From the NCBI GenBank assembly GCA_963977185.1, contig CAXBNV010000003.1, positions 77,472 to 141,471 of the forward strand: a stretch of 64,000 nt of DNA, given 5' to 3'. The DNA is from CAXBNV01 sp963977185. Lineage in GTDB: Bacteria > Pseudomonadota > Gammaproteobacteria > JAGOUU01. Every line of letters begins with the position of its first letter. Position 1 is the first letter of the stretch. The notes beneath the pieces are model-generated. The model was not told the DNA's origin, did no database searches, and was given only the letters and a program-made list of their open reading frames with translations. A program made the position numbers and the translations under genes. Shown here in pieces: positions 1-8,871 of the stretch.

Positions 1-1
1 T

Positions 2-238
2 TTTACACCGGTACCATATAAATTGTTTACTATTACATCTGGCAGTCTGCATTTAAATTTTCCAGCTTTTGTTATTATATCTTTTTTTTCACGGGGACTA
101 AGATTTTTTTTGGTAAGTAGCTTTATATATTACTTTGGAGCAAAAATTGAAAAAGCAATATATAAATGGATTGATATCATAGGATATGGTTCTATTCTGA
201 TTTTTATATTTGCTATATTAATTTATAAACTAACTTAA
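2..238 (+). CDS. yqaA: YqaA/DedA-like inner-membrane protein, 5' truncated by window edge
   Basis: The reading frame is open from base 2 and has no start inside the window, so only the C-terminal 78 residues are present. The visible part begins FTPVPYKLFTI and continues through an RGLRFFLV segment, a pattern typical of the YqaA branch of the DedA/SNARE-associated membrane family. One hydrophobic segment closes the protein. The gene lies 33 bases upstream of nlpD and in line with nlpD-rpoS, the order conserved in many gammaproteobacteria, which supports the identification. Family function is unproven (membrane homeostasis is assumed). The internal ATG at 23 is not the true start, because the family signature extends upstream of it. 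Confidence 0.8.
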   Translation, partial: FTPVPYKLFTITSGSLHLNFPAFVIISFFSRGLRFFLVSSFIYYFGAKIEKAIYKWIDIIGYGSILIFIFAILIYKLT

Positions 239-241
239 TAA

Positions 242-255
242 AGCACATATGTGCT
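242..255. repeat. 14-bp perfect palindrome upstream of nlpD
   Basis: The sequence agcacatatgtgct is its own reverse complement and lies between the yqaA stop and nlpD. The GTG codon at 251 falls inside it, one reason to prefer the ATG at 272 as nlpD start. It could be an operator or a short hairpin; there is no T-tract long enough to call a terminator. Confidence 0.5.
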
Positions 256-271
256 ATTATTAAAAATAGTT

Positions 272-1015
272 ATGATAAAAAAAGATCTATTAATAAAAAA
301 AATATTTGCAAAAGTATATTTTACCATTAGTATTGTTGCTTTTATAATGTTTATCACTGGATGCTCTGAGACCAAATCGGTTGAAATTGTCAATTTAACT
401 AAACCTAAAAGGAATCAGAAGTGGGAGCATGTCGTAACATCAGGTGAGACATTGTATATGATTGCATGGAGACATGGGCTTGATCATAAAAAAATAGCCA
501 TGGTAAATAATCTGTTTTCTCCATATAAACTTTATAATGGAATGAAGCTTAATCTTAATTATAGTGATGATAATAAGATAGTTCAGAAAAGTATTCAAAA
601 GAATAACGTCAAAAAAAATCTTACAAAACAAAATGTTAGAAGTGTTAAATGGGCTTTCCCTATAAAAACAAATAACATTTCAAAGCACAAAAAAATTTAT
701 AAACTCAGCAAGTACAATAAAGGACTTGATATTTTAATACCTAAAGGTCAAGATATTTTGGCGGCTTTATCCGGAAAGGTTGTATATGCGGGTAGTGGAC
801 TTAAGGGATATGGAAAGCTTATCATAATAAAACATGAGGGTGATTATTTAAGTGCTTATGCATACAATAACTTACTTTTAGTAAAAGAAGGACAGGATGT
901 TTTAATTGGAGAAAAAATAGCTAAATCTGGGCTAAGAAATGATGGGCTAGCGATGTTGCATTTTCAAATTCGTTATCAAGGAAAACCTGTAAACCCGATT
1001 AAGTTTATTTTGTAG
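272..1015 (+). CDS. nlpD: NlpD-like lipoprotein, LysM + degenerate LytM (M23) domain
   Basis: Probable activator of cell-wall amidases at division, anchored in the outer membrane. From the ATG at 272 the protein has a basic and hydrophobic N-terminus and a lipobox ending FITGC, making Cys31 the lipidated residue. A LysM domain follows at about 52-96 and an M23/LytM domain at about 150-247. The LytM zinc ligands are altered: the usual H-x-x-x-D reads NKGLDI and the HLHF motif reads MLHF. This is as in E. coli NlpD, a non-enzymatic activator. A GTG at 251 would add seven residues but lies in a palindrome and has no ribosome site. The gene sits directly upstream of rpoS, as in E. coli, where a major rpoS promoter lies inside nlpD. 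Confidence 0.9.
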   Translation: MIKKDLLIKKIFAKVYFTISIVAFIMFITGCSETKSVEIVNLTKPKRNQKWEHVVTSGETLYMIAWRHGLDHKKIAMVNNLFSPYKLYNGMKLNLNYSDDNKIVQKSIQKNNVKKNLTKQNVRSVKWAFPIKTNNISKHKKIYKLSKYNKGLDILIPKGQDILAALSGKVVYAGSGLKGYGKLIIIKHEGDYLSAYAYNNLLLVKEGQDVLIGEKIAKSGLRNDGLAMLHFQIRYQGKPVNPIKFIL

Positions 1016-1046
1016 TTTCGTTTTAATCAATTACGAGGCTTGATTT

Positions 1047-2099
1047 ATGGCAAATAAAGGGATTTTAAATATTACTACTGATGATTCTAAAGAAGCAATG
1101 TCAACAATTGTTTCAGATATATCAAAAACAGAAGTAAAAAGAGAAATTAAAGCAAAAAAGAAAGATAAAAAACCATTTGATGTAACAGAATGTGAAGCTA
1201 GTATTGCGTCTAGAACAAAAAAAGCAAAAAGCAGAATTTCAAAAAATTTTGATGAAACAAGCTCTTTTTTAGATGCAACTCAATTATATTTAAGTGAAAT
1301 AGGATATTCACCTCTTTTAACAGCAGATGAAGAAGTATACTATGCAAGAAAAGCACAAAAAGGAGAAATGCCTGCGCGTGCTCAAATGATTGAAAGTAAT
1401 TTAAGATTAGTTGTTAAAATAGCAAGAAGATATATTAATAGAGGGCTTACTTTATTAGACTTAATTGAAGAAGGAAATTTAGGTTTAATTAGAGCCGTAG
1501 AAAAATTTGATCCTGAAAGAGGTTTTAGATTTTCTACTTATGCCACATGGTGGATTAAGCAAACTATTGAGCGGGCATTAATGAATCAAACAAGAACTAT
1601 TAGACTACCGATTCATGTTGTAAAAGAGCTTAATGTTTATTTAAGAACAGCTAAGAAATTATCGCATCAATTAGATCATGATCCAACACCTGAAGAAATC
1701 GCTGCCGTTTTGGATAAGCCCGTTGAAGATGTCAAAAAAATGCTAGGTTTAAATGAGCGAGTTGCATCAGTTGATGTACCAGTTGGTAATGAAATTGATA
1801 AATCTTTACTTGATACTATATCTGACGATGCTAATCTTGATCCAGCTTTAGTTTTACAAGATTCTGATTTAAAAGATAATATTAGTTATTGGATTAATCA
1901 ATTATCTTCAAAGCAAAGAGAGGTTTTGGAGCGTAGATTTGGTTTAAATGGCTTTGAAATTAATACGTTAGAGCAGGTTGGAAAAGCTATTGGTTTAACA
2001 AGGGAGAGAGTTAGACAAATTCAAGTTGAAGCTTTAAAAAGGTTAAGAGAAATTCTAGATAAAAATGGTTTATCTATTCAGGAAATTTTTGGTGAATAA
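1047..2099 (+). CDS. rpoS: RNA polymerase sigma factor RpoS
   Basis: Stationary-phase / general stress sigma factor of the sigma-70 group. The first 70 residues are Lys-rich and not conserved. Region 1.2 (about 74-108, DATQLYLSEIGYSPLL), region 2 (about 112-185, with NLRLVVKIARRY, FDPERGFRFSTYATWWIKQ), region 3 (about 190-265) and region 4 (about 285-345, LTRERVRQIQVEALKRLRE) are all present and close to E. coli RpoS. Length 350 aa is slightly longer than E. coli (330) because of the N-terminal extension. A ribosome site (acgagg) lies about 9 bases before the ATG. It follows nlpD by 31 bases. In Legionellales-type hosts RpoS controls the transmissive or stationary phase; that role is inferred here. 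Confidence 0.97.
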   Translation: MANKGILNITTDDSKEAMSTIVSDISKTEVKREIKAKKKDKKPFDVTECEASIASRTKKAKSRISKNFDETSSFLDATQLYLSEIGYSPLLTADEEVYYARKAQKGEMPARAQMIESNLRLVVKIARRYINRGLTLLDLIEEGNLGLIRAVEKFDPERGFRFSTYATWWIKQTIERALMNQTRTIRLPIHVVKELNVYLRTAKKLSHQLDHDPTPEEIAAVLDKPVEDVKKMLGLNERVASVDVPVGNEIDKSLLDTISDDANLDPALVLQDSDLKDNISYWINQLSSKQREVLERRFGLNGFEINTLEQVGKAIGLTRERVRQIQVEALKRLREILDKNGLSIQEIFGE

Positions 2100-2129
2100 T
2101 TGTTAATATTAGGTATTTATATTTATTAA

Positions 2130-2152
2130 GTGGCTCAAAGTTCTTGAGCCAC
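2130..2152. terminator. Hairpin between convergent rpoS and fumC
   Basis: A 9-bp perfect stem (gtggctcaa / ttgagccac) with a 5-base loop lies between the two convergent stop codons. The flanks are AT-rich but lack a long T-run on either side, so it is a probable rather than certain bidirectional terminator. Confidence 0.6.
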
Positions 2153-2171
2153 ATTATTGTTATTATTTAAA

Positions 2172-3587
2172 TTACCCGAAAATTCCGCCTTTAGTTAAAG
2201 CTAGTGGATCTAATATTTTATCTAATTCATTATCAGATAAAGTTGTTAGTTTTTTAGCTGCTTCTTTCACTGATATTTTTTCAGCATAAGCTGTTTTAGC
2301 TACTTTTGCGCCAATTTCATAGCCAATAATAGGATTCAAAGCAGTAACTAATATAGGATTATAAGATAAATTTTTATCTAAATTAGTTTCATTTACTATG
2401 AAATCTTTAATAGCTTTATCAGCAAGCACTTCACATGCATTAGCAGAGATTTCTAAACTGTTTATAATATTAAGAGCTATAACAGGCAGCATTACATTTA
2501 ATTGGAAGTTTCCTGATTGTGCACCAACGGTAATAGCAGCATCATGTCCAATTATTTGTGCTGCAACCATACAAACAGCTTCAGGTATTACAGGATTTAT
2601 TTTACCAGGCATAATGCTACTACCAGGTTGTAGAGGTTTTAATGTTATTTCAGAAAGTCCTGTAAGTGGCCCACTGTTCATCCATCTTAAATCATTAGAT
2701 ATTTTCATTAAACTTGCTGCAAGTGTTTTTAAATGACCAGATAGCTCTAGTATGGTATCCTGAGAGCTAAGTTCCACAAAATAACAAGGGCTAGTAGTAA
2801 AATTAATATTCGTTCGGTTAGATATTTTTTTTGCAAAAATTTCGCCAAATTTTGGATGAGCATTAATTCCGGTTCCAACAGCTGTCCCACCTTGAGCTAA
2901 TAAATTTAATCTTGGTAAAATATTATCGATACGTTGTTTAGAATAAAAAATCTGTTGAGCCCAACAGTTTAACTCTTGCTCTAACGTAACAGGCATAGCA
3001 TCCATTAAGTGAGTACGACCAGTTTTAACAATATCTTTACAGGTTTCAGCTTTTTTCTTAAGTGCGATATAAAGCTTTTCTAGAGCTGGTTTTAGTTTTG
3101 TATAAACAAGAATGCTTGCGCTTACATGTATAGCTGTAGGTATAACATCATTGCTACTTTGGCTCATATTTACATGATCATTAGGATGAACAGTTTCTTT
3201 AGTATATTTTTTAGCAAGATGAGAAATAACTTCATTAGTATTCATGTTAGTGCTAGTTCCTGAGCCTGTTTGGAATACATCTATTGGGAATTGTTCATAA
3301 TGCAAGCCTTCTATTAGCTCTTGTGCTGATTTAACTATTGCATTTGTCTTTTCATTATCTAATAAGTCTAATTGATTATTAGCTTCAGCCGCACTTGCTT
3401 TAATTAACCCCATAGCTTTAATAAATTCTTTAGGCATTTTGTGATGACTAATAGGAAAATTCTCACAAGCTCGTTGCGTTTGAGCCCCATATAACGCTGA
3501 CTCAGGTACTTTAAGCTCACCCATGCTATCATGCTCTATACGAAACTTATTATTGTTATCATTTGAGATATTTTTTGTAGTAGACAT
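2172..3587 (-). CDS. fumC: Fumarate hydratase class II
   Basis: Iron-independent TCA-cycle fumarase interconverting fumarate and malate; a homotetramer in this family. The 471-aa protein matches the usual length (467 in E. coli). The superfamily signature GSSIMPGKINP is at residues 322-332 and contains the catalytic serine. TGRTHLMDAMPV at 189-200 contains the catalytic histidine (H193). GSGTSTNMNTNE and MSQSSNDVIPT are the substrate-binding stretches at about 108-151. The first 15 residues are a non-conserved Asn-rich extension. It is convergent with rpoS. Nothing unusual is visible. Confidence 0.96.
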   Translation of the reverse strand: MSTTKNISNDNNNKFRIEHDSMGELKVPESALYGAQTQRACENFPISHHKMPKEFIKAMGLIKASAAEANNQLDLLDNEKTNAIVKSAQELIEGLHYEQFPIDVFQTGSGTSTNMNTNEVISHLAKKYTKETVHPNDHVNMSQSSNDVIPTAIHVSASILVYTKLKPALEKLYIALKKKAETCKDIVKTGRTHLMDAMPVTLEQELNCWAQQIFYSKQRIDNILPRLNLLAQGGTAVGTGINAHPKFGEIFAKKISNRTNINFTTSPCYFVELSSQDTILELSGHLKTLAASLMKISNDLRWMNSGPLTGLSEITLKPLQPGSSIMPGKINPVIPEAVCMVAAQIIGHDAAITVGAQSGNFQLNVMLPVIALNIINSLEISANACEVLADKAIKDFIVNETNLDKNLSYNPILVTALNPIIGYEIGAKVAKTAYAEKISVKEAAKKLTTLSDNELDKILDPLALTKGGIFG

Positions 3588-3871
3588 GGATATCTGATTC
3601 TCCTGTTATATTATTAATCAATCTTTTTTTATAAAGTTATTTTACCAATAGATTCTTTATTAGTCATAGTTTTTTCTCTAGAAATTGTGCTTTTTATTTG
3701 CTTAATCTTATTATTAGAATAGATAATATCTAGCTTTTATTTATAAAATAGCGTACAATTCGGTCTCTTAATGAAAAAAATAGTTAAAAAAACTTGAATT
3801 TTTTCCATTATATTGAATAATTTTATTATAATATAAATATTAAATAAATTTATATCCTAGGAGATATTTGA

Positions 3872-4285
3872 ATGGTAAAAAAAACAACTAAAGCTAAAAC
3901 TAAAAAAACAGTTGCAGCTACAAAAGTTACAGTAAAAAAAGCACCAGCAGCAGTATCAAAACTTGCTACATCTGCTGTTCCTAAAAAACAAACTAAAGTT
4001 GAAATCTATACTGATTTGGCTGAAGCAACTGGGCTTGAAAAAAAAGCTGTTAAAAGTGTTATGGAAGCTTTGCAAAATCAAATCGCAAGACATTTAAAGC
4101 AGCGCGGCTCTGGTGAAATTACTTTACCTGAATTAGGTATTAAAGTACGCAAAGCAATTAAGCCTGCAACTAAATCAAGAAAAGGTAGAAATCCTTTTAC
4201 AGGCGAAGAAATTACGATTTCAGCCAAGCCTAAAAGAACTACTGCAAAAGTTACTGCTTTAAAAGCATTAAAAGAGCTTGTTTAA
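3872..4285 (+). CDS. HU-family DNA-binding protein with Lys/Ala-rich N-terminal tail
   Basis: Nucleoid-associated, histone-like DNA-bending protein. Residues 1-40 are almost entirely Lys, Thr, Ala and Val, a basic tail like that of eukaryotic H1 or the C-tails of other bacterial histone-like proteins. The HU/IHF fold runs from about 41 to 137 and carries the family signature GRNPFTGEEITI. A strong ribosome site (taggaga) precedes the ATG by 7 bases. It is a single-gene unit with its own terminator. The tail marks it as the lysine-rich HU variant rather than the ~90-aa standard HU. In intracellular bacteria such proteins compact DNA in the infectious form; that is inference here. Confidence 0.9.
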   Translation: MVKKTTKAKTKKTVAATKVTVKKAPAAVSKLATSAVPKKQTKVEIYTDLAEATGLEKKAVKSVMEALQNQIARHLKQRGSGEITLPELGIKVRKAIKPATKSRKGRNPFTGEEITISAKPKRTTAKVTALKALKELV

Positions 4286-4300
4286 TTTTAGCTTATATAA

Positions 4301-4329
4301 AAATAGCCTCAAGTTGAGGCTATTTTTTT
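4301..4329 (+). terminator. Rho-independent terminator after the HU gene
   Basis: An 11-bp stem (aaatagcctca / tgaggctattt) with a 3-base loop is followed by a run of seven T. The A-run on the left makes it usable in reverse for the convergent fpr gene. Confidence 0.9.
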
Positions 4330-4349
4330 GTCTGAAATTTAAAAAAAGG

Positions 4350-5114
4350 CTATTTAGAAGATATATATTTTTCTCTTTTAACTGTTCTTGCTGTAAATCC
4401 TTTGTTTTTTAGAATCTCAAATGTTTCATCAATCATATTAGGATTACCACATAAATATACTATGTCGTTTTCTGGATTTAATTCAGGAGTTATTTTGTCA
4501 AAATTATTTTGGACATAGCCTATATAATGGTTGCTATCATAAATATCTTTTTCTGAAAGTCTACTAAAAAACATATTAATATTAAAATTACTGTTAAAAT
4601 TAGAAAAATTATTAAAATCTTCTAAATAAATAGATTCACTAAAGTTTCTTGCGCCAAATAATAACAAAAATTCAGTATTATTTATTTTAGAAATTTCATT
4701 TATTTGTTCTAACATTGCTTTATATGGAGTAACTCCAGTTCCTGTTGCTATTAAAACATAACGTTTCGGATGATTATTTGAGTTAACATCAGGTAAAACT
4801 AAACGACCAACAGGACCGCTTATTGTAAGTTTAGTGTTCAATGGTATATTAAATAAAAATTCTGTAGCTGCACCTTCAGGAACTTTTGATATAGCAAATT
4901 TAATAATATTATCAGCATTCGGTGAATTAGAAATACTATAACTACGTTTTAATTCTTTTTCATTATAATTAAAATGAATAGATATAAATTGACCGGGAAT
5001 ATAATTAAAAATTTCAGAAGATTCTATAGGGTCTATTTTTAAAGAAAGTTCCAGTATATTATTACCAATTATTTCTTTATTGATTAATTTTGCAGTGTGT
5101 TTTTGTATAGCCAT
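4350..5114 (-). CDS. fpr: Ferredoxin--NADP reductase
   Basis: FAD enzyme moving electrons between NADPH and ferredoxin/flavodoxin. Visible motifs: the FAD-binding RSYSIS at 57-62, the flavin phosphate loop around GAATEF at 81-86, the NADP-binding ATGTGVTP at 123-130, and the C-terminal CGNPNMID block. The length of 254 aa is standard for the bacterial Fpr subfamily. The last residues (REKYISSK) replace the usual aromatic C-terminus. The 208 bases upstream, shared divergently with the acyl-CoA dehydrogenase gene, are almost pure A/T and hold the promoters. Confidence 0.92.
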   Translation of the reverse strand: MAIQKHTAKLINKEIIGNNILELSLKIDPIESSEIFNYIPGQFISIHFNYNEKELKRSYSISNSPNADNIIKFAISKVPEGAATEFLFNIPLNTKLTISGPVGRLVLPDVNSNNHPKRYVLIATGTGVTPYKAMLEQINEISKINNTEFLLLFGARNFSESIYLEDFNNFSNFNSNFNINMFFSRLSEKDIYDSNHYIGYVQNNFDKITPELNPENDIVYLCGNPNMIDETFEILKNKGFTARTVKREKYISSK

Positions 5115-5271
5115 AATGTCAAGTTTTAAAGATAAATTATAATATTAAATAAGTAGATTAGTGCTAATTGCATATTATATAATAAATATTCTATATAGTA
5201 AGTAGTATAATGCTTATTTATATAAAACTTAATAATATAAAGAGATATAGTAATAAAAAATAAAAGAAAAT

Positions 5272-5303
5272 ATTAAAATATTAAAATATTAAAATATTAA
5301 AAT
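5272..5303. repeat. Four tandem copies of an 8-bp unit
   Basis: The unit attaaaat is repeated four times without interruption, ending about 10 bases before the ribosome site (aaaaggga) of the acyl-CoA dehydrogenase gene. It lies in the 5' leader or promoter region. Confidence 0.8.
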
Positions 5304-5322
5304 TTAATAAAAAGGGATTAAA

Positions 5323-6477
5323 ATGGAAGATTTTTTGTTTTTTAGCGAGCAGTTAACTGAAGATGAGCTGCTAGTTCAGGATACAGTTAGAAATTTTATA
5401 AATGAAGATGTAAGGCCTTTATTATTAAATTCTTATGAAACAGCAAGTTTTCCTATGGAATTAGTCCAAATGTTAAGCTCGCTTGGCTTATTTGGTATGA
5501 ATTTACCCACTGAATATGGTGGTGGTGGATTAAATTCTATTTGTTATGGCCTTGCTTGTCAGGAATTAGAAGCAGGAGATAGTGGAATCAGAAGTTTTGT
5601 TTCGGTGCAAAGTTCATTGTGTATGTATCCTATATATAGTTTTGGAACAAAGTTGCAACAAAAGCAATATTTACCTGAAATGGCTAAAGGAAATATTATA
5701 GGTTGTTTTGGTCTAACTGAATCTAATTCTGGCTCAGATCCATCTAGTATGAAAACTTTTGCAAAAAAAACAGACGGTGGTTGGATATTAAATGGCAGCA
5801 AACTTTGGATTACAAATGCAACAATTGCTAAAATAGCAATTATTTGGGCCAATACAGATAATGGCATAAGAGGCTTTATAGTACCGAGTGATTCAAAAGG
5901 ATTTAATACTACAGAGCTAAAATATAAAATGTCCTTAAGAGCATCTATTACTGGAGAAATTGGGTTAAATAATGTTTTTGTAAGTGATGATAATTATTTG
6001 CCAGGATCAGATATTGGCTTAAAAGCCCCATTAAGTTGTTTAACGCAAGCAAGATATGGTATTGCTTGGGGAGCAATGGGAGCTGCTAGAAATTGTTATG
6101 AAATAGCTCTAAATTATGTAAAAGAACGCAAACAATTTAATAAACCAATTGCAACAAAGCAGTTAATACAAAAAGAATTGGTAGATATGTATAGTGAAAT
6201 TTGTAAAGCTATGTATTTAAATTTACATGTTGCTAAATTAAAAGATCAAAATAAAATTGATCATGTAATGGTGTCTTTAATAAAAAGAAATTCTTGTTTT
6301 GAAGCCTTAAAAATAGCTAGATCTGCTAGAAACTTACTGGGGGCGAATGGTATTAGTTTAGAGTATAATGTAATAAGGCATATGAATAATTTAGAATCAG
6401 TGTTTACTTATGAAGGTACTGATAATATTCATACCTTATCGATTGGTCGAGCCTTGACTGGAATTAGTGCGTTTTAA
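5323..6477 (+). CDS. gcdH: Glutaryl-CoA dehydrogenase-type acyl-CoA dehydrogenase
   Basis: FAD flavoprotein oxidising (and in the family decarboxylating) glutaryl-CoA to crotonyl-CoA in lysine/tryptophan breakdown. The N-terminal helical domain, the middle beta domain (CFGLTESNSGSDP near 128-140) and the C-terminal helical domain are present. The stretch SLRASITGEI (204-213), ARYGIAWGAMGAARNC (243-258) and the catalytic base Glu364 in TYEGTDNIHTL are characteristic of the GcdH branch rather than of short- or medium-chain enzymes. Length 384 aa is typical. The start has a ribosome site (aaaaggga) downstream of an 8-bp tandem repeat. It appears monocistronic. Confidence 0.88.
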   Translation: MEDFLFFSEQLTEDELLVQDTVRNFINEDVRPLLLNSYETASFPMELVQMLSSLGLFGMNLPTEYGGGGLNSICYGLACQELEAGDSGIRSFVSVQSSLCMYPIYSFGTKLQQKQYLPEMAKGNIIGCFGLTESNSGSDPSSMKTFAKKTDGGWILNGSKLWITNATIAKIAIIWANTDNGIRGFIVPSDSKGFNTTELKYKMSLRASITGEIGLNNVFVSDDNYLPGSDIGLKAPLSCLTQARYGIAWGAMGAARNCYEIALNYVKERKQFNKPIATKQLIQKELVDMYSEICKAMYLNLHVAKLKDQNKIDHVMVSLIKRNSCFEALKIARSARNLLGANGISLEYNVIRHMNNLESVFTYEGTDNIHTLSIGRALTGISAF

Positions 6478-6580
6478 AATCTTTAATTAATAATCAAATA
6501 TGATGTTTATTTATATTTGGATTTAAGCAAATGATTTTATATAATTTAAATATATTCAATAAATAGAGTTAGTTAGAATT

Positions 6581-8116
6581 ATGTTTGAAAATTTTAAAAA
6601 TGATTTTTCAGCCAGCATTGTTGTTTTTTTAGTTGCGCTGCCTTTATGTCTTGGGATTGCGCTAGCTTCTGGTGCGCCACTTTTTTCAGGAATAATATCT
6701 GGAGTTATTGGTGGTATTATTGTTGGGATAGTTAGTGGTTCAAGTGTTGGTGTTAGTGGTCCTGCTGCTGGTTTAGTAGTGATAGTTTTTGCAGCTATCA
6801 ATACACTTGGGTCATGGAATGTTTTTTTATTATCACTTGTTTTGGCCGGTGTGATCCAGCTTTTAATGGGATATTATAAGACAGGATTTATTTCTTGTTT
6901 TTTTCCAAGCTCTGTAATTAAAGGCATGTTAACAGGAATTGGACTGCTTATCATTATAAAGCAGATACCTCATATGGTAGGCTATGATTCGGATTATATT
7001 GGTGTTTTTTATTTTCATCAGTTAAATGGAGAAAATTCTTTTTCTAATGTATTTAATGCGCTTGCTCATGTTTCGCCAGCTGCAATAATTATATCCATTT
7101 TATCATTATTTATATTGGTTATATGGGACTTAAAACTAATAAAAAAACATAAATTTTTTCAGAGCATACCTGCGCCTTTACTTGTTGTTTTACTTGGTAT
7201 ATTTTTAAATAGTGTTTTTAAATATTGGTTTAATAGCTTTAGTTTAAAAGGCGATCATTTAGTAAGATTACCAGTACCAGATAGTTTTAGTGCTTTTTTA
7301 GGTCAGTTTAGTTTTCCTGATTTTCATGCTATTACTAATCCTGATGTTTGGCATATTGCTGTAGTTTTAGCATTGGTTGCAAGCATAGAGACATTATTAT
7401 GTGTAGAAGCTTCAGATAAACTAGATCCTCAAAAAAGGATTACTCCAACCAACCAAGAATTAATGGCTCAAGGATTTGGTAATATTATATCAGGATTTAT
7501 TGGTGGATTACCGATTACGCAGGTTATAGTTAGAAGCAGCGCAAATATTAATTTTGGGGCAAAAACTAAATTATCAGCCATTTTGCATGGTGTACTTTTA
7601 TTAATTAGCTCTGTAACAATGGTAAAATATTTAAATATGCTGCCATTGGCAAGCTTATCAACAATATTAATATTAGTAGGATATAAATTATCAAAGCCAT
7701 CATTATTTAAAGATATGTATAATCTTGGTCAAGAACAATTTGTGCCATTTATTATTACCGTATTTGCAATATTATTAACAGATTTATTAAAAGGAGTGAT
7801 AATAGGTTTAATAATTGGATTGTTTTATGCTCTTAAACACAGTTATCGTAATACGTATCATTTAAAAGATGTAATTCAACATCAAAATGGTGATACTACA
7901 CATCATATAACATTAGCTGAAGAGGTATCATTTTTTAATAAAGGCAGTATTATTAATTTATTAAATAATATACCAAAAAATTCAACAGTAATTATAGATT
8001 GCTCTAACTCTAAATCTATATCCTATGATGTTGCTGTATTATTTAAAGAATTTAAAGAAACTTCTGCAACAAAAAACATTAAATTTCAGACTATAGGGTT
8101 TATCGAACCAATATAG
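6581..8116 (+). CDS. SulP-family anion (probable bicarbonate) transporter
   Basis: Inner-membrane SLC26/SulP transporter. About 10-14 hydrophobic segments fill residues 1-425, starting with the canonical FENFKNDFSAS and the PLCLGIALASGAPLFSGIISG segment. A short STAS-like domain occupies the C-terminal ~75 residues (VIIDCSNSKSISYDVAVLFKEF). The gene is 29 bases upstream of a beta-carbonic anhydrase, and this pairing or fusion is seen in many bacteria. The linkage suggests bicarbonate or CO2-related transport rather than sulfate. Substrate is inferred from context only. Confidence 0.88.
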   Translation: MFENFKNDFSASIVVFLVALPLCLGIALASGAPLFSGIISGVIGGIIVGIVSGSSVGVSGPAAGLVVIVFAAINTLGSWNVFLLSLVLAGVIQLLMGYYKTGFISCFFPSSVIKGMLTGIGLLIIIKQIPHMVGYDSDYIGVFYFHQLNGENSFSNVFNALAHVSPAAIIISILSLFILVIWDLKLIKKHKFFQSIPAPLLVVLLGIFLNSVFKYWFNSFSLKGDHLVRLPVPDSFSAFLGQFSFPDFHAITNPDVWHIAVVLALVASIETLLCVEASDKLDPQKRITPTNQELMAQGFGNIISGFIGGLPITQVIVRSSANINFGAKTKLSAILHGVLLLISSVTMVKYLNMLPLASLSTILILVGYKLSKPSLFKDMYNLGQEQFVPFIITVFAILLTDLLKGVIIGLIIGLFYALKHSYRNTYHLKDVIQHQNGDTTHHITLAEEVSFFNKGSIINLLNNIPKNSTVIIDCSNSKSISYDVAVLFKEFKETSATKNIKFQTIGFIEPI

Positions 8117-8145
8117 TTTATAGTTGTTATTAAAAGGATCTATTT

Positions 8146-8787
8146 ATGAAAACATTAACAAAAGAAATGCAGTCAGAAATTACACCCAAAAGGGGTTTAG
8201 ATTTATTAAAAGAAGGTAATAAACGTTTTGTCGATAATTTAAAAATAAACCGTAATTTATTACAACAAGCGAATGATACATCTGATGGGCAGCATCCTTT
8301 TGCGATTATTTTAAGTTGTATAGACTCAAGAACTTCTGCTGAATTAATTTTTGACCAAGGTTTAGGCGACATATTTAGTATACGTATCGCAGGTTCAATT
8401 GTTAACGATGATATTTTAGGTAGCATGGAATTTGGATGTAAAATAGCTGGTGCTAAAATAATTATAGTCTTAGGACATACTAAATGTGGTGCAATCAAAG
8501 GAGCTTGTGATCAAATTGAATTAGGCCATTTAACAGAGTTGCTAAAAAAGATAAATCCCGCTATTTGTGATGAAAAAAGCGTTACAGAAAATCGTTGTTC
8601 TGCTAATGATGAGTTTGTAGAAAAAGTATCGGCTATTAATATAAAAAAAACAGTTGATTTTATTATGGAGCATAGCCCAATATTAAAAGAATTGATTGAT
8701 TCAGGACAATGTGGCATAGCTGGTGGGTATCATAATATAGCTACAGGAGAAGTGTCTTTTTTCGATGATACAATACACATTGATTGA
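8146..8787 (+). CDS. Beta-class carbonic anhydrase
   Basis: Zinc enzyme interconverting CO2 and bicarbonate. The zinc ligands and the Asp/Arg dyad are intact: Cys58-x-Asp60-Ser-Arg62 and His111-x-x-Cys114. The length of 213 aa is normal. Ribosome site aaagga lies just before the ATG. Together with the SulP transporter upstream it forms a two-gene unit for bicarbonate supply, probably feeding carboxylases or pH control. No signal peptide, so cytoplasmic. Confidence 0.93.
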   Translation: MKTLTKEMQSEITPKRGLDLLKEGNKRFVDNLKINRNLLQQANDTSDGQHPFAIILSCIDSRTSAELIFDQGLGDIFSIRIAGSIVNDDILGSMEFGCKIAGAKIIIVLGHTKCGAIKGACDQIELGHLTELLKKINPAICDEKSVTENRCSANDEFVEKVSAINIKKTVDFIMEHSPILKELIDSGQCGIAGGYHNIATGEVSFFDDTIHID

Positions 8788-8871
8788 TTTTAATTGTCTG
8801 TTCTAATCTTATTTTAGCAACCAGAAACTTACATATTTTTATCTAATTTTAAATTTTATAATTATATTAAT

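Noticed and set aside
440..631. 63-codon minus-strand frame inside nlpD
   Set aside because: Opposite-strand shadow of a well-supported gene.
2398..2736. 112-codon plus-strand frame inside fumC
   Set aside because: Shadow of fumC, no ribosome site, no recognisable protein.
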